The position numbers were made by a program, and so were the translations under genes. The notes under the pieces are model-generated. The model worked only from the letters and a program-made list of their open reading frames with translations, made no database searches and was not told the DNA's origin. This document shows, one piece after another, positions 37,926 through 47,530 of a stretch of DNA of 64,000 nucleotides (position 1 is its first letter; every line of letters starts with the position of its first letter). The stretch comes from NVTR01 sp965237505 (GTDB lineage: Bacteria > Pseudomonadota > Alphaproteobacteria > Rhodobacterales > Rhodobacteraceae): assembly GCA_965237505.1 (NCBI GenBank), contig CBDEFR010000009.1, positions 248,001 to 312,000 on the forward strand, given 5' to 3'.

Positions 37926-38039
37926 ATCGGCACCTGCACTTTGAGCTTCACGGGCAGTAGACAAGGCACAGACGCCCTGCTATACGGCCCGTTCCTGCGA
38001 ATTTTCGAAACTCTAACTTAGGAAGATGGTGAAAACCAC

Positions 38040-38246
38040 ATGCAGGTCAGTGTTCGCGACAACAATGTCGACCAAGCGCTCCGGGCGCTCAAGAAAAAAC
38101 TACAGCGTGAAGGGGTGTTTCGCGAAATGAAGCTCAAGCAGCATTTCGAAAAACCCAGCGAGAAACGCGCCCGGCAAAAGGCCGAAGCGATCCGCCGCGC
38201 CCGCAAGCTGGCGCGCAAGAAAGCCCAGCGCGAAGGGATGATGTAA
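38040..38246 (+). CDS. rpsU: 30S ribosomal protein S21
   Basis: 68 residues, MQVSVRDNNVDQALRALKKKLQREGVFREMK and a strongly basic C-terminus, the full-length alphaproteobacterial S21. AGGAAG is nine bases before the ATG. It is divergent from COQ9 with a 114-bp promoter interval. GGCGGGG-CA-CCCCGCC at about 38265-38280 and a shorter hairpin near 38294-38315 may terminate it. Confidence 0.97.
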   Translation: MQVSVRDNNVDQALRALKKKLQREGVFREMKLKQHFEKPSEKRARQKAEAIRRARKLARKKAQREGMM

Positions 38247-38353
38247 TCAGCCCGTTACACTGGGCGGGGCACCCCGCCAACGGATCAACCCCCGAGTGAA
38301 AACCCGAGGGTTTGTTGGTTTAGGGGACTGCCGCCGCTGGCTGGTAATTTGTG

Positions 38354-38500
38354 CTACTGGTCCTGCGCACCCGCCGACGAGTCACGGTGTTTGATGGTCC
38401 GCCACATCACCAGATAAAACAATGCGACACCGCACAACAGCGCAGCCGCGCCGATCAGCGCAATGCTGTTGGATGAGATCAAATTGACAAGCGTTTCCAT
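38354..38500 (-). CDS. Small single-pass membrane protein, unknown function
   Basis: 48 residues from ATG 38500, with GGAG nine bases upstream. METLVNLISSNSIALIGAAALLCGVALFYLVMWRTIKHRD: one membrane helix (about residues 11-33), then a short charged tail that would face the cytoplasm. I do not recognise a family. Codon use and ribosome site support a real gene. It is followed by rpsU on the opposite strand. Confidence 0.55.
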   Translation of the reverse strand: METLVNLISSNSIALIGAAALLCGVALFYLVMWRTIKHRDSSAGAQDQ

Positions 38501-38654
38501 AACGACTCCTTGCTCTCGTAAGATCATGTCTGGAAACAATGCCCGCGAAATATGGCGTATTTTCGTCGATCACGGGACAATCCGCTGACAATTGATTCCC
38601 CGGTGTCAAATTGAAACGCCTGCCGAATTGCTCATCGCGCAACGCAGCGCTCGC

Positions 38655-39116
38655 TCAAACCGGCAGCGCCGTCGTCTTGAACACCGTCCGCAAAGCAAAG
38701 CTCGAATGCATCTGCGCCACGCCCGGAAGCCGGGCCAAAAACCGGCGGTGGATCTGCGCGAAATGCTCGGTGTCAAAGGCCACCACTTTCAGCAGATAAT
38801 CCGCGGTTCCCGCCATCAGATGGCATTCCAGAACGTCCGGGATTTTGGCCACCCCCCGCTCAAACGCCTCCAGCACCTCGTCGGCCTGGCCCGACAGGGT
38901 GATCTCGACGAATACCGTGGTCGGGCGGCCCAGCAGACGCGAATCCAGCAACGCCACGTAGCTCTTGATATAGCCGGATTTCTCCAGCTGCTGCACCCGG
39001 CGGTGACAGGCCGAAGGCGACAGGATTACGCGCACAGAAAGCTCGGCGTTCGTGACCCGGCCGTCCTTCTGCAATACCTCCAATATCCGGCGATCTATTC
39101 TGTCCAATTCTTGCAT
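38655..39116 (-). CDS. Lrp/AsnC-family regulator (AldR-type)
   Basis: 153 residues. The N-terminal HTH (TNAELSVRVILSPSACHRRVQQLEKSGYI) is followed by a RAM ligand domain (VFVEITLSGQADEVLEAFERGVAKIPDVLECHLMAGTADYLLKVV). It is divergent from ald with 133 bp between starts, the classic arrangement for a regulator that activates alanine dehydrogenase in response to alanine. The target ald is frameshifted here. The regulator itself is intact. Confidence 0.92.
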   Translation of the reverse strand: MQELDRIDRRILEVLQKDGRVTNAELSVRVILSPSACHRRVQQLEKSGYIKSYVALLDSRLLGRPTTVFVEITLSGQADEVLEAFERGVAKIPDVLECHLMAGTADYLLKVVAFDTEHFAQIHRRFLARLPGVAQMHSSFALRTVFKTTALPV

Positions 39117-39249
39117 GGCAGGACTTTCTTCTAATTTTTCCGAGTATCGCGCAATTTATGACGAAACCATCTGCCAAAAACTACCCCTCTTTTCAAAGCA
39201 ATTGCGCGCGCCCTGGCGCATACCCTGTCCAAATCAACGGAGAAACACC

Positions 39250-40367
<1,118 letters not shown>

Positions 40368-40756
40368 CGCAGTGAGACCGGCTGCCCGACCCGCAGCCAG
40401 CGGCAAATCAGCAAGCACCGCGTCAGGCGCTGCTCCGATCCGCAAGTCGGGCGACGCTTGTTATTTCTCCGCCACCGGCGGCTGCCCGTGCAGAATATTC
40501 CCCCGCGTCGGGGCCGAAAAAAACGTCTTGCCAAGCAACGCCACAGAGAACGGCGCGCTCCGGTTCCAGGGCAAAAGCGAGATCATCCGCGCCATCATGC
40601 AGTAGCCGAACAAAACCCGCGCCACGGCCCCGGCCAACGGCACCCACTCCACCAGCCGCGTCGGATCAAAAGTAAGCGTCCGGTGTGCCCCGCCTAACGG
40701 CGCAGATTTTGATGGGTTAGTGTCCACCATTGATAGTGGACACTTAGGGGCACTCT

Positions 40757-41119
40757 ATGGCTGTGAAGCAGAAGAAGCGGCGTTGGCCGGATGATGAGAA
40801 GCGTTCAATCTGTTTTCAGACGACGGCGGCTGGTGTTTCGGTTGCGCAGGTTGCACGTCGGTATGCGATGAATGCCAATCTGATATTCAAATGGCTGAAG
40901 GATGATCGGTATGCTCCCGCCGTGGATGTTGTGCCGGAAGCTGACGGCCCTGTATTTTTGCCAGTCGGGATTGAAGCGTCAGCCAGCGTTGATCTAGCCG
41001 TGACCAGCACTCCGTCAGGCCGAATTGAGATCGAGCTATCCAACGGTCACCGGATTATAGCCGAGGGCGGTTTTGATGCGGATATGTTGGCACGTTTGTT
41101 GAAAGGGCTTTCTTCGTGA
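40757..41119 (+). CDS. tnpA: IS66 TnpA (accessory HTH protein)
   Basis: 120 residues, IS66 Orf1/InsA type: KRRWPDDEKRSICFQTTAAGVSVAQVARRYAMNANLIFKWLKDDRY is the HTH, followed by a beta-rich tail. It overlaps tnpB by four bases (GTGA). It is required with TnpB and TnpC for transposition and appears intact. Confidence 0.9.
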   Translation: MAVKQKKRRWPDDEKRSICFQTTAAGVSVAQVARRYAMNANLIFKWLKDDRYAPAVDVVPEADGPVFLPVGIEASASVDLAVTSTPSGRIEIELSNGHRIIAEGGFDADMLARLLKGLSS

Positions 41120-41461
41120 TCCCCGTGCCAAGCAACACACGGGTCTGGCTGGCGGCGGGCGTGACAGACATGCGGCGGGGTTTCAATACTATGGCGGCAC
41201 AGGCCGAGCAGGTTTTGGCAGAGGATCCGTTTTCCGGCCATCTATTTGTGTTTCGGGGGCGGCGTGGTGATTTGCTCAAAATTATCTGGTGGGACAGCCA
41301 AGGAGCCTGCCTGTTTTCCAAGCGTCTTGAACGGAGCCGGTTTGTTTGGCTGCCGCTAAAGACGGCAAGGTCTGCCTGACGTCGGCGCAACTGGCGATGC
41401 TGCTGGAGGGCATTGACTGGCGCATTCCACAGCGGCCATGGCGGCCTTTGAAAGCAGGGTA
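41116..41461 (+). pseudogene. tnpB: IS66 TnpB, frameshifted
   Basis: Reads IPVPSNTRVWLAAGVTDMRRGFNTMAAQAEQVLAEDPFSGHLFVFRGRRGDLLKIIWWDSQG as expected to RFVW, then leaves frame. The expected end (AAKDGKVCLTSAQLAMLLEGIDWRIPQRPWRPLKAG) is present in the next frame to 41461. One base is missing near 41345. IS66 needs TnpB, so this copy is probably immobile. Confidence 0.88.
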
Positions 41462-41534
41462 ATCAGGCGTAAATATCAAGTAATATAGGCGTTTATGGAT
41501 TCACATTCAGGGCGCAATTCTGTATAGAATAGCC

Positions 41535-43052
41535 ATGTTGCACGCCCTTGATAACCTGCCAGAAGACCCCGTTGAACTACGGCGTGTCACCGAGCTTTTA
41601 GCGTCAGAGGTGAAGGCACAGGCGCTGATGATCGAGAAGCTTCAGCATCAGCTACACGGGGCAAACCGGCACCGTTTCGGATCCAAATCCGAGGGCATGG
41701 ATCAACTGCAATTGTTTGCCGAGAATGAAGAGATTGCAGAGGCGGCGGTAAAGGCCGCAGAAACCGCGCCTGCTGAACCGATAGAGCTGAAGGAAAAGCC
41801 AAGGCGCAAACCGCTGCCCGATCATCTGGAACGTATCAAGCAGGTTTTGTCTGTTGGCGAGGATTGCCCTGAGTGCGGTGGCGATCTCTCAAAGCTGGGC
41901 GAAGATATTACCGAAGAGCTGGAATACATCCCGGGCCGCTTTGTGGTGAACAAAATCACCCGACCGCGTATGGCCTGCCGTCGCTGTGAGGCGATATCGC
42001 AAGCCCCGATGCCCTCGCGCCCGATTGAACGGGGCCGACCTGGTCCCGGCCTGCTGGCGCATGTTCTGGTGAGCAAGTTTGCAGATCATCTGCCGCTTTA
42101 CCGCCAGTCGCAAATTTATGCCCGTGAGGGTGTCGATCCGGATCGCTCGACTATGGCAGATTGGGTGGGCAAATCTACCGGGCTTCTGGAACCATTGGCC
42201 GAGGCCATTGCAAAACGGGCCAAAGGTGGCACATCCCTGTTTGCAGATGATACCCCACTGAAGATGTTAGCCCCAGGAAACAAAAAGACCAAGACAGCCC
42301 GCATCTGGGCCTATGTCAGAGACGAACGACCATGGTCCGGCCCGTGCGCCACAGGCGCACAAACAGACAATCTGTCCAGCTGTGCTGGACGGGCACCGCC
42401 CTGCGTTTGGTATCAGTTCACAGTGGATCGAAAGGGTGAGCACCCGGTCAAGCACCTGTCTGGTTATCAAGGCTGGGTGCATGCGGATGGCTATGCCGGT
42501 TTCAACGGCGTGTTCGGTGAAGGTAAAGCCACGGAAGTGGCCTGCATGGCCCACATCCGACGCAAGTTTGTCGATGTGTTTGCCGCACAAGGTTCCGCCA
42601 TTGCCGAGGCGGCCATCAAGCGGATTGCGCAATTGTATGGTGTGGAAAAACAGGCAAGGGGCCAATCTCCCGAGGCCCGTGCTGCTCTGCGTCAAGAAAA
42701 TGCAAAGCCCATCTTCGATGATCTGGAAGAATGGTTGCGCGACCAATTGCCCAAAATATCGGGCAAATCACCTTTGGCAAAGGCCATTCGATATGCCTTG
42801 GGCCGTATGCCCGATAACAACACCGCCGAACGCGCCATGAAGCCCGTCGCCATAGGCCGCAAGAACTGGATGTTTGCCGGATCACAACGTGGTGGAAACT
42901 CCATGGCCATCGCCTTCACTCTGATCGAAACCGCCAAACTCAACGGCGTTGATCCACAGGCATGGCTCTCTTGGGTTCTGGAGCGTGTCGCCGACCATAA
43001 AATTAACAGGCTAGACGAGCTGATGCCGTGGAATTACAGCCCGGAAGTGTAA
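41535..43052 (+). CDS. tnpC: IS66 TnpC transposase with in-frame insertion
   Basis: 505 residues. Order: N-terminal leucine-rich helix, zinc-finger region (CPECGGDLSKLGEDI, CRRCEAI), then the DDE_Tnp_IS66 domain (GTSLFADDTPLKML, WVHADGYAGFN, NTAERAMKPVAIGRKNW). Between IWAYVRDERPW and CVWYQFTVDRKGEHP are about 17 extra residues that IS66 relatives lack (GPCATGAQTDNLSSCAGR), encoded by a hairpin-rich segment. The frame stays open. Whether the product works is unknown. Confidence 0.9.
   Translation: MLHALDNLPEDPVELRRVTELLASEVKAQALMIEKLQHQLHGANRHRFGSKSEGMDQLQLFAENEEIAEAAVKAAETAPAEPIELKEKPRRKPLPDHLERIKQVLSVGEDCPECGGDLSKLGEDITEELEYIPGRFVVNKITRPRMACRRCEAISQAPMPSRPIERGRPGPGLLAHVLVSKFADHLPLYRQSQIYAREGVDPDRSTMADWVGKSTGLLEPLAEAIAKRAKGGTSLFADDTPLKMLAPGNKKTKTARIWAYVRDERPWSGPCATGAQTDNLSSCAGRAPPCVWYQFTVDRKGEHPVKHLSGYQGWVHADGYAGFNGVFGEGKATEVACMAHIRRKFVDVFAAQGSAIAEAAIKRIAQLYGVEKQARGQSPEARAALRQENAKPIFDDLEEWLRDQLPKISGKSPLAKAIRYALGRMPDNNTAERAMKPVAIGRKNWMFAGSQRGGNSMAIAFTLIETAKLNGVDPQAWLSWVLERVADHKINRLDELMPWNYSPEV
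42340..42394 (+). repeat. Cloverleaf-like palindromic insertion inside tnpC
   Basis: A 55-base unit closed by GCCC/GGGC holds three consecutive hairpins: GTGCGCC-ACA-GGCGCAC, ACAGA-CAA-TCTGT and CCAGC-TGT-GCTGG. All stems are perfect. It accounts for the extra residues in TnpC, and its length is a multiple of three apart from the duplicated edge. It resembles the idea of Rickettsia palindromic elements, which insert in frame in genes, but no relationship is claimed. Confidence 0.75.
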
Positions 43053-43234
43053 CCACCGGACGCTTACGATCAAAATAGGTCAGCAGCAAAAGCAACAGAA
43101 CCGCTATCCGCAGCTGCACGGGAAACGCTGCAATACTGCCTTCGCGCATAAAATAAGGGGTGTATCCCCTTAAAACAAGTAATCCGTGACCCTATATTAA
43201 GGTCATGGAAAAGAGTAAATCAACATCCCCCGAC

Positions 43235-44424
43235 CTTACCACCCTTCAAAAAATCCAAACTTGCCATAATTTAGGGATTTTCTCATATCCTATGAAGCAT
43301 CTGCGCAGGAACCGCAGGCCCTGTTTGAAGAGGGAGCAGAGTGAGCTTCGGGTTTTGCGAATCCCCTTTTTTCGCCGCTTTCGGCGACTATTTGTTCATC
43401 TGCTGCGCCCGTTGAAACCGCCCAGTACATGGCTATTGCCATGACAAGGATAAGCCTTTCCAGTCGGTCTGGCTTTTTGATTTGGCTTTGCGCGATGCCA
43501 AATCCACGGGTCTTGAAGTCCGAGAACATAGCTTCAATACCCCATCGCATTCCATAATCGAGAACCGTGTATTGTGAAGGCTTTGCATTCATAGCGATGA
43601 TCCAGGGCTCAGGGTGACCATCGTCGTGCAATACTCCGATATTCGTAAACACACCTGATCCATAAAGTTCCGCGTTTATAAGCCCTTGCGGCATCAGCTC
43701 CCTGATTTCAATGCAAGACAGCTCGCCACCTTGGTGCTGCAAAGTCAGGTTGCCCTTCAGGCGAATACGATATCCCCAACCAGAGTCCTGACACCAATGG
43801 ATTAACCTTTCTGTGCCATAAAATCGATCACCCGTTAACATGACATCAGCCCCTTCAGGCATCCAATCCTGAATGCTGTCCAGTAACTCTTTTTGGAGAG
43901 AAAACCCAATATTGCCTTTTGTCTTGCGCACGCGCCAAGCCACAGGCAAGGCGCGATCACGCATGCGCACTGACAGCATCAAGACTTCATGTCCGTCATT
44001 GATATGGCTTTGATCCATCAGCAAAACGATGGTCTCTCCGTTGGAGGCCAAACGGGTGAATACATCTCCAGCATAGGCCTGCATGATTTCCGCGCAATCA
44101 ATGTGGGAATTGCTCAAAACACGGGAAACATACTGGTACCGATGATCTTTTGTGCCAATGTGACGCGGTAAAGCCGCCGATAATTCCATCAAATTCGCAC
44201 TTCGCACATCAAGAACGATGCTCGAAAGCAGTGTAAGGCCTTCGCAGCGGGATTTATGAAACTTTGGAAGCCGCTCTATAAAATCAGCCTTGATAGCTTC
44301 GTTTACCCCAGAAAAACCCAATGAAACAACCATACAACATCTCCAATTCTATAACAGGAGACTCCTTGAATCACAGCATGTGGACAGATGGCAAGCTTAA
44401 TTCGCTAAATTGAAGGGTGGTAAG
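43235..44424 (-). mobile_element. IS4-family element, copy C (complete)
   Basis: 1190 bp with clean termini CTTACCACCCTTCAA and its inverse, and a perfect 9-bp target duplication TCCCCCGAC (43226-43234 and 44425-44433). It is the reference copy for copies A, B and D and lies in the IS1595 transposase gene. Confidence 0.97.
43290..44333 (-). CDS. IS4-family transposase (copy C, intact)
   Basis: 347 residues, same YREK signature (YGMRWGIEAMFSDFK) and DDE residues as copy A, from which it differs at few positions (YVSRV for YGSRV, MLLDQ-type change, RFYGTE). Frame and both terminal repeats are intact, so this is the most likely active copy in the window. Confidence 0.95.
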   Translation of the reverse strand: MVVSLGFSGVNEAIKADFIERLPKFHKSRCEGLTLLSSIVLDVRSANLMELSAALPRHIGTKDHRYQYVSRVLSNSHIDCAEIMQAYAGDVFTRLASNGETIVLLMDQSHINDGHEVLMLSVRMRDRALPVAWRVRKTKGNIGFSLQKELLDSIQDWMPEGADVMLTGDRFYGTERLIHWCQDSGWGYRIRLKGNLTLQHQGGELSCIEIRELMPQGLINAELYGSGVFTNIGVLHDDGHPEPWIIAMNAKPSQYTVLDYGMRWGIEAMFSDFKTRGFGIAQSQIKKPDRLERLILVMAIAMYWAVSTGAADEQIVAESGEKRGFAKPEAHSAPSSNRACGSCADAS

Positions 44425-44843
44425 TCCCCCGACTTCAGCGTTCGCGATTTTTTCAAACGGTTCCCGGATGATGAAGCCTGCCTTGAGCACATCTATACCG
44501 TCCGTTTCGGCGAACGTCACGTGTGTAAAGCTTGCGGCGTAGATAGCACGTTTCACCGCATGAGCAACCGCCGTGCGTGGGCTTGTGCCGCGTGTGGCGA
44601 TCATCTTTACCCGACCGCTGGCACAATCTTTTAGGACACCCGGACGCCGCTCCAAGTTTGGTTCTACGCGATCTATCTGTTTGTCACCACGCGCCACGGT
44701 GTAAGCGGCAAAGAACTGCAACGCCAGCTTGGCGTAACTTACAAAACAGCATGGCGGATCGGCCACAAAATCCGTGAACAAATGGACAAGGGCGAAGTCA
44801 AGCAATTGCTAACGGGGCATGTCGAGATTGACGAAGCCTATGT

Positions 44844-46054
44844 CAGGGGAATCGCATGAAGGTTATGTCCGGAGAATTTGCAGTAAGAACCGATTGTTCC
44901 ATCCGGCCTTTTTGCGCATGACCCTGAGCGATTTTTTATCTTTTGCCTTGTTGAGCAGATTCATTGCCATGTGTTTGATGACGGCAAAATTCTTGGGGCC
45001 GTGATCCTTACGAACACGGCTGTCATCATCGCGGAATGTGACGTCGAGCACCCAGTGGAGGCGGTTTTCAATCCCCCAATGGGAGCGTACCGCATGGGCA
45101 AAGTGCGGCGCATCTTTCGGTAGAGACGAGATGAAGTATCGGGTTTGTTGTGTTGTTTTCCCGTTGCTTTCACGGATCGAGACAACGCGACCAATACTGG
45201 TCAGGCCCGCCCAACCCGGATGGCGCTCTTGCAGCCATTCTATGGTGTCACTCTGGGTGTAGGTCCGGGTCTCAATCCGACCTTTATCGCCATCAACAGT
45301 CTGTAACGACGCAGTATTTTCATGCTCCCTCTCTTCAAACCACAGTTTCACATCCTCAAAAAGGCTGCTCTGATTTCCCTTGAGCGCCAGCACGTAGTCG
45401 GCCCCCTTGTCGCGGATTTTGCAGGCAATCTGGCGTTGGCACCCCATCGCGTCCAGCGTCACGATCGCGCCCTCAACGTGGAGCAAATCCAAGAGCAATG
45501 GAATGTCCTTGATCTCGTTCTTTTTGTGCGCACTTGCCCGCTGACCCAGTACCAGACGCAGATCATCACAGTAGGCCGAGATCAAATGCAGAGGTGTTTC
45601 ACCACCGGCCTTTGACCCGCGCATCGTCTTGCCATCGACGGCCACAATCGAGCCTTCAACGCGTCCCGCCAGGCCAGCAGCCCATTGCGCAAAGGCTGTA
45701 CTGAACTTCTCCGGATCAAGCAGCCGAAACACCGTTGAAAGCGTGTCATGCGAGGGAATGCCGTGCTCAAAAGGGGCCAATTTGCGCAGAAACTTCAGCT
45801 TTTCTTCACCATATTCGACAATATCAACGACACTCTCGCCGCCCGAGACCACCGCACACAGGCTTAAAAGCAGGATCTCATCAAGCGGGTAAAGCACCTT
45901 CGCCTGCTGGCGAGGGTCAGGGATGGCCGAAATAACAGATTGAAATGATGTAGTCTTTTCCAAAGCAAGTCCTCCAGATGCGTGTTCTGGTGACATTGAA
46001 TCAGACGTTGATGCACGTAGCAAACACGGGCCAGCTATTCATGCGATACCCCTG
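44844..46054 (-). mobile_element. ISAs1-family element
   Basis: 1211 bp. Termini CAGGGGAATCGCATGAA and the near-complement at right, flanked by the 9-bp duplication AGCCTATGT (44835-44843 and 46055-46063). It splits the IS1595 transposase at EAYV. Confidence 0.95.
44863..46023 (-). CDS. ISAs1-family transposase
   Basis: 386 residues, the H-repeat-associated/ISAs1 type: DBD_Tnp-like N-terminus (SFQSVISAIPDPRQQAKVLYPLDEILLLSLCAVVSGGESVVDIVEY), IVAVDGKTMRGSKAGGE, IVTLDAMGCQRQIACKI and C-terminal RSHWGIENRLHWVLDVTFRDDDSRVRKDHGPKNFA. The frame is complete, so it is probably functional. Confidence 0.95.
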   Translation of the reverse strand: MLRASTSDSMSPEHASGGLALEKTTSFQSVISAIPDPRQQAKVLYPLDEILLLSLCAVVSGGESVVDIVEYGEEKLKFLRKLAPFEHGIPSHDTLSTVFRLLDPEKFSTAFAQWAAGLAGRVEGSIVAVDGKTMRGSKAGGETPLHLISAYCDDLRLVLGQRASAHKKNEIKDIPLLLDLLHVEGAIVTLDAMGCQRQIACKIRDKGADYVLALKGNQSSLFEDVKLWFEEREHENTASLQTVDGDKGRIETRTYTQSDTIEWLQERHPGWAGLTSIGRVVSIRESNGKTTQQTRYFISSLPKDAPHFAHAVRSHWGIENRLHWVLDVTFRDDDSRVRKDHGPKNFAVIKHMAMNLLNKAKDKKSLRVMRKKAGWNNRFLLQILRT

Positions 46055-46499
46055 AGCCTATGTAGGCGGCAAGCGTCCAGGTAAACGCGGTCGCGGCGCG
46101 GCTGGCAAAACAATCGTCATGGGTTTCAAAGAACGTGGCGGTAGACTAGTTGCCCAGATTATCCCCGACGTGAAGATGAAAACCCTTCGTGCCGAAACTC
46201 TGGCACAAGTCGAGCGTGGGTCGGTTATATCAACCGACGAATTGCTTTCGTATGGCTTATTGAAACGCGATGGCTACACCCATGTCGCTGTGCGTCATGG
46301 CCGCAAGGAATGGGTTGTATTTGATTATCGGACGCAGCAGCTTCACCACACGAACTCGGTGGAAAGTTTCTGGCGTCAATTCAAACATTCAGTTCGCGGC
46401 ACTCACACGTCGATCAGCCAAAAGCACATGAAACGCTACTTGGACGAGTTCACTTTTCGCGCGAACCACCGCGACGAGGTGAACGGGATGTTTGATCGG

Positions 46500-46620
46500 A
46501 TTGTGGCGGCGTTTTGATCACAATTGCCGCAACTTCATCAAACTTGGCCTCGTCAACGGAGCCAATCTTAAGTTCTTCTTGTTGCTTGATAAACTTGTCT
46601 AATCGCCCTGATTTTTTGCT
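46500..46620 (-). pseudogene. Remnant of a small ORF that accompanies IS1595-type transposases
   Basis: On the minus strand, overlapping the transposase 3' end, the frame reads SGRLDKFIKQQEELKIGSVDEAKFDEVAAIVIKTPPQ. This resembles small proteins often found antisense beside ISXO2-like transposases. There is no start in this frame (TGA upstream), so it is probably decayed. Low confidence. Confidence 0.35.
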
Positions 46621-46695
46621 TCACTAAGGCTTAACATGATGTATTCCTTGCAAGAATCCCTTGACTCCTTACTATACCGCGTATATGTGACAGCA

Positions 46696-46800
46696 CAATG
46701 CCACCAGAGGTTCGCACCTAATGGCGGCATTGCTCTTACCCCTTTAGGAAGGGGCAGGTGAGTGGCCGTTAATTAGCGGCATCCGGATAAGGTCCGGATG
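46696..46800. ncRNA. Candidate structured RNA: four consecutive hairpins
   Basis: Hairpin 1 (46696-46732): CAATGCC, CCA and AGGT pair with ACCT, TGG and GGCATTG around a TCGC loop. Hairpin 2 (46739-46754): CCCCTT-TAGG-AAGGGG. Hairpin 3 (about 46765-46780): GCCG with CGGC around an AT-rich loop. Hairpin 4 (46780-46800): CATCCGGA-TAAGG-TCCGGATG. GGCA before hairpin 3 could pair with TGCC at 46804-46807. TTGACT at 46669 with TATA-like sequence after it may be a promoter. The strand is unknown, and it could instead be the 3' end of the gene on the minus strand. Confidence 0.5.
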
Positions 46801-46816
46801 GGTTGCCAAACCATGC

Positions 46817-47398
46817 TTATCTCCTTTCTCCTAGAGTGGGTTGAACGGACGAGACCGCCGGTATTGGTGGCAAGCCTCGCCCGTATGACGTGGAAGTTGG
46901 CTGCGAACCATTTCCTTCCACATCACCTCTTTGAGGGGGCTCAGATGTTAGCGCGTTTGAGCCCCTCTCTTTTTCAAACCGAGCAAATCCTTTGTCCGTG
47001 ACTGTGTACCGCCCACGATTAACCTTTCGGACAAATCCTCGCTTTTTGTAAACGAAAATCTGCGCCCGAATGTTCTTTGTTTTCGTGTCAAACTCCATTT
47101 TCTCTGCCATCGCCATAATATCCGCTGCATTGAAAGATTTTCCGCTCTCATGCAGCGCGTGGAAAATGTTCACCCACGATGAACTCATTTTGAATGCAGA
47201 CGACGATGCCGGGGAATCGGCGGCGGCGGCAGATGCCAACGGTTTTCTTTGCTCTGGGGCGTCTTTCTGCTCGGAAAGAAAGCGTTCCAACGTATTTTTA
47301 TAGGCGCGCAATTCCGATTGAACCGAAATTCGCTCTCGGTCCAATTCCGACAATCGTTGCCCAAGTTCAGAAATCTGATGTTCAAGATATTCTTTCAT
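46817..47398 (-). CDS. Coiled-coil/winged-helix protein, probable cargo of the IS1595 element
   Basis: 193 residues from ATG 47398. Residues 1-50 form a charged coiled coil (HQISELGQRLSELDRERISVQSELRAYKNTLERFL). A Ser/Ala linker follows (about 55-72), then a winged-helix-like domain (VNIFHALHESGKSFNAADIMAMAEKMEF ... KRGFVRKVNRGRYTVTDKGFARF). The last 40 residues are Pro/Gly-rich and may be extension beyond the domain. No known family was recognised. It could be a DNA-binding regulator of the element or a passenger. It ends beside the hairpin cluster. Confidence 0.65.
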   Translation of the reverse strand: MKEYLEHQISELGQRLSELDRERISVQSELRAYKNTLERFLSEQKDAPEQRKPLASAAAADSPASSSAFKMSSSWVNIFHALHESGKSFNAADIMAMAEKMEFDTKTKNIRAQIFVYKKRGFVRKVNRGRYTVTDKGFARFEKERGSNALTSEPPQRGDVEGNGSQPTSTSYGRGLPPIPAVSSVQPTLGERR

Positions 47399-47530
47399 GT
47401 CTGCGTCGCTAGCATACAAACATCACGCGGGCAAGGGGCGCTCGTCTATCTTGTCGCTAACAAGGCATATGTCCGGTTTATGTACCATGCGATCTGTCCG
47501 GTTTTAGGGTGCTCCGAAAGGGAGCGCTTT

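Larger units (their letters stand above)
40672..43067 (+). mobile_element. IS66-family element
   Basis: 2396 bp, termini GTAAGCGTCCGGTG and its inverse, with a perfect 8-bp target duplication GATCAAAA (40664-40671 and 43068-43075). It has the usual tnpA-tnpB-tnpC order. tnpB is frameshifted and tnpC carries an unusual in-frame insertion. Confidence 0.95.
40461..43149 (-). pseudogene. Small membrane protein split by IS66, with IS1595 abutting its start
   Basis: N-terminal codons (43068-43149: MREGSIAAFPVQLRIAVLLLLLLTYF) and the rest (40461-40671: DPTRLVEWVPLAGAVARVLFGYCMMARMISLLPWNRSAPF...) join in frame when IS66 and one 8-bp duplication are removed, giving 94 residues with two hydrophobic segments. 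The family is not recognised. The IS1595-type element begins seven bases upstream of its ATG, removing its ribosome site as well. Confidence 0.7.
43205..46517 (+). pseudogene. IS1595-family transposase, interrupted twice and with a nonsense codon
   Basis: Starts MEKSKSTSPD at 43205, then IS4 copy C. It continues FSVRDFFKRFPDDEACLEHI with the zinc ribbon CKACGVDSTFHRMSNRRAWACAACG, then TAG at 44632-44634 (probably from CAG in IFQDTRTPL). It runs on in frame to DEAYV, where ISAs1 is inserted, and ends with the ISXO2-like DDE part (GKRPGKRGRGAAGK, STDELLSYG, TNSVESFWRQFK). The native length is about 298 residues. Confidence 0.9.

Noticed and set aside
38594..39134. Plus-strand reading frame over the Lrp gene
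   Set aside because: It is a shadow; the minus-strand Lrp/AsnC protein explains the sequence.
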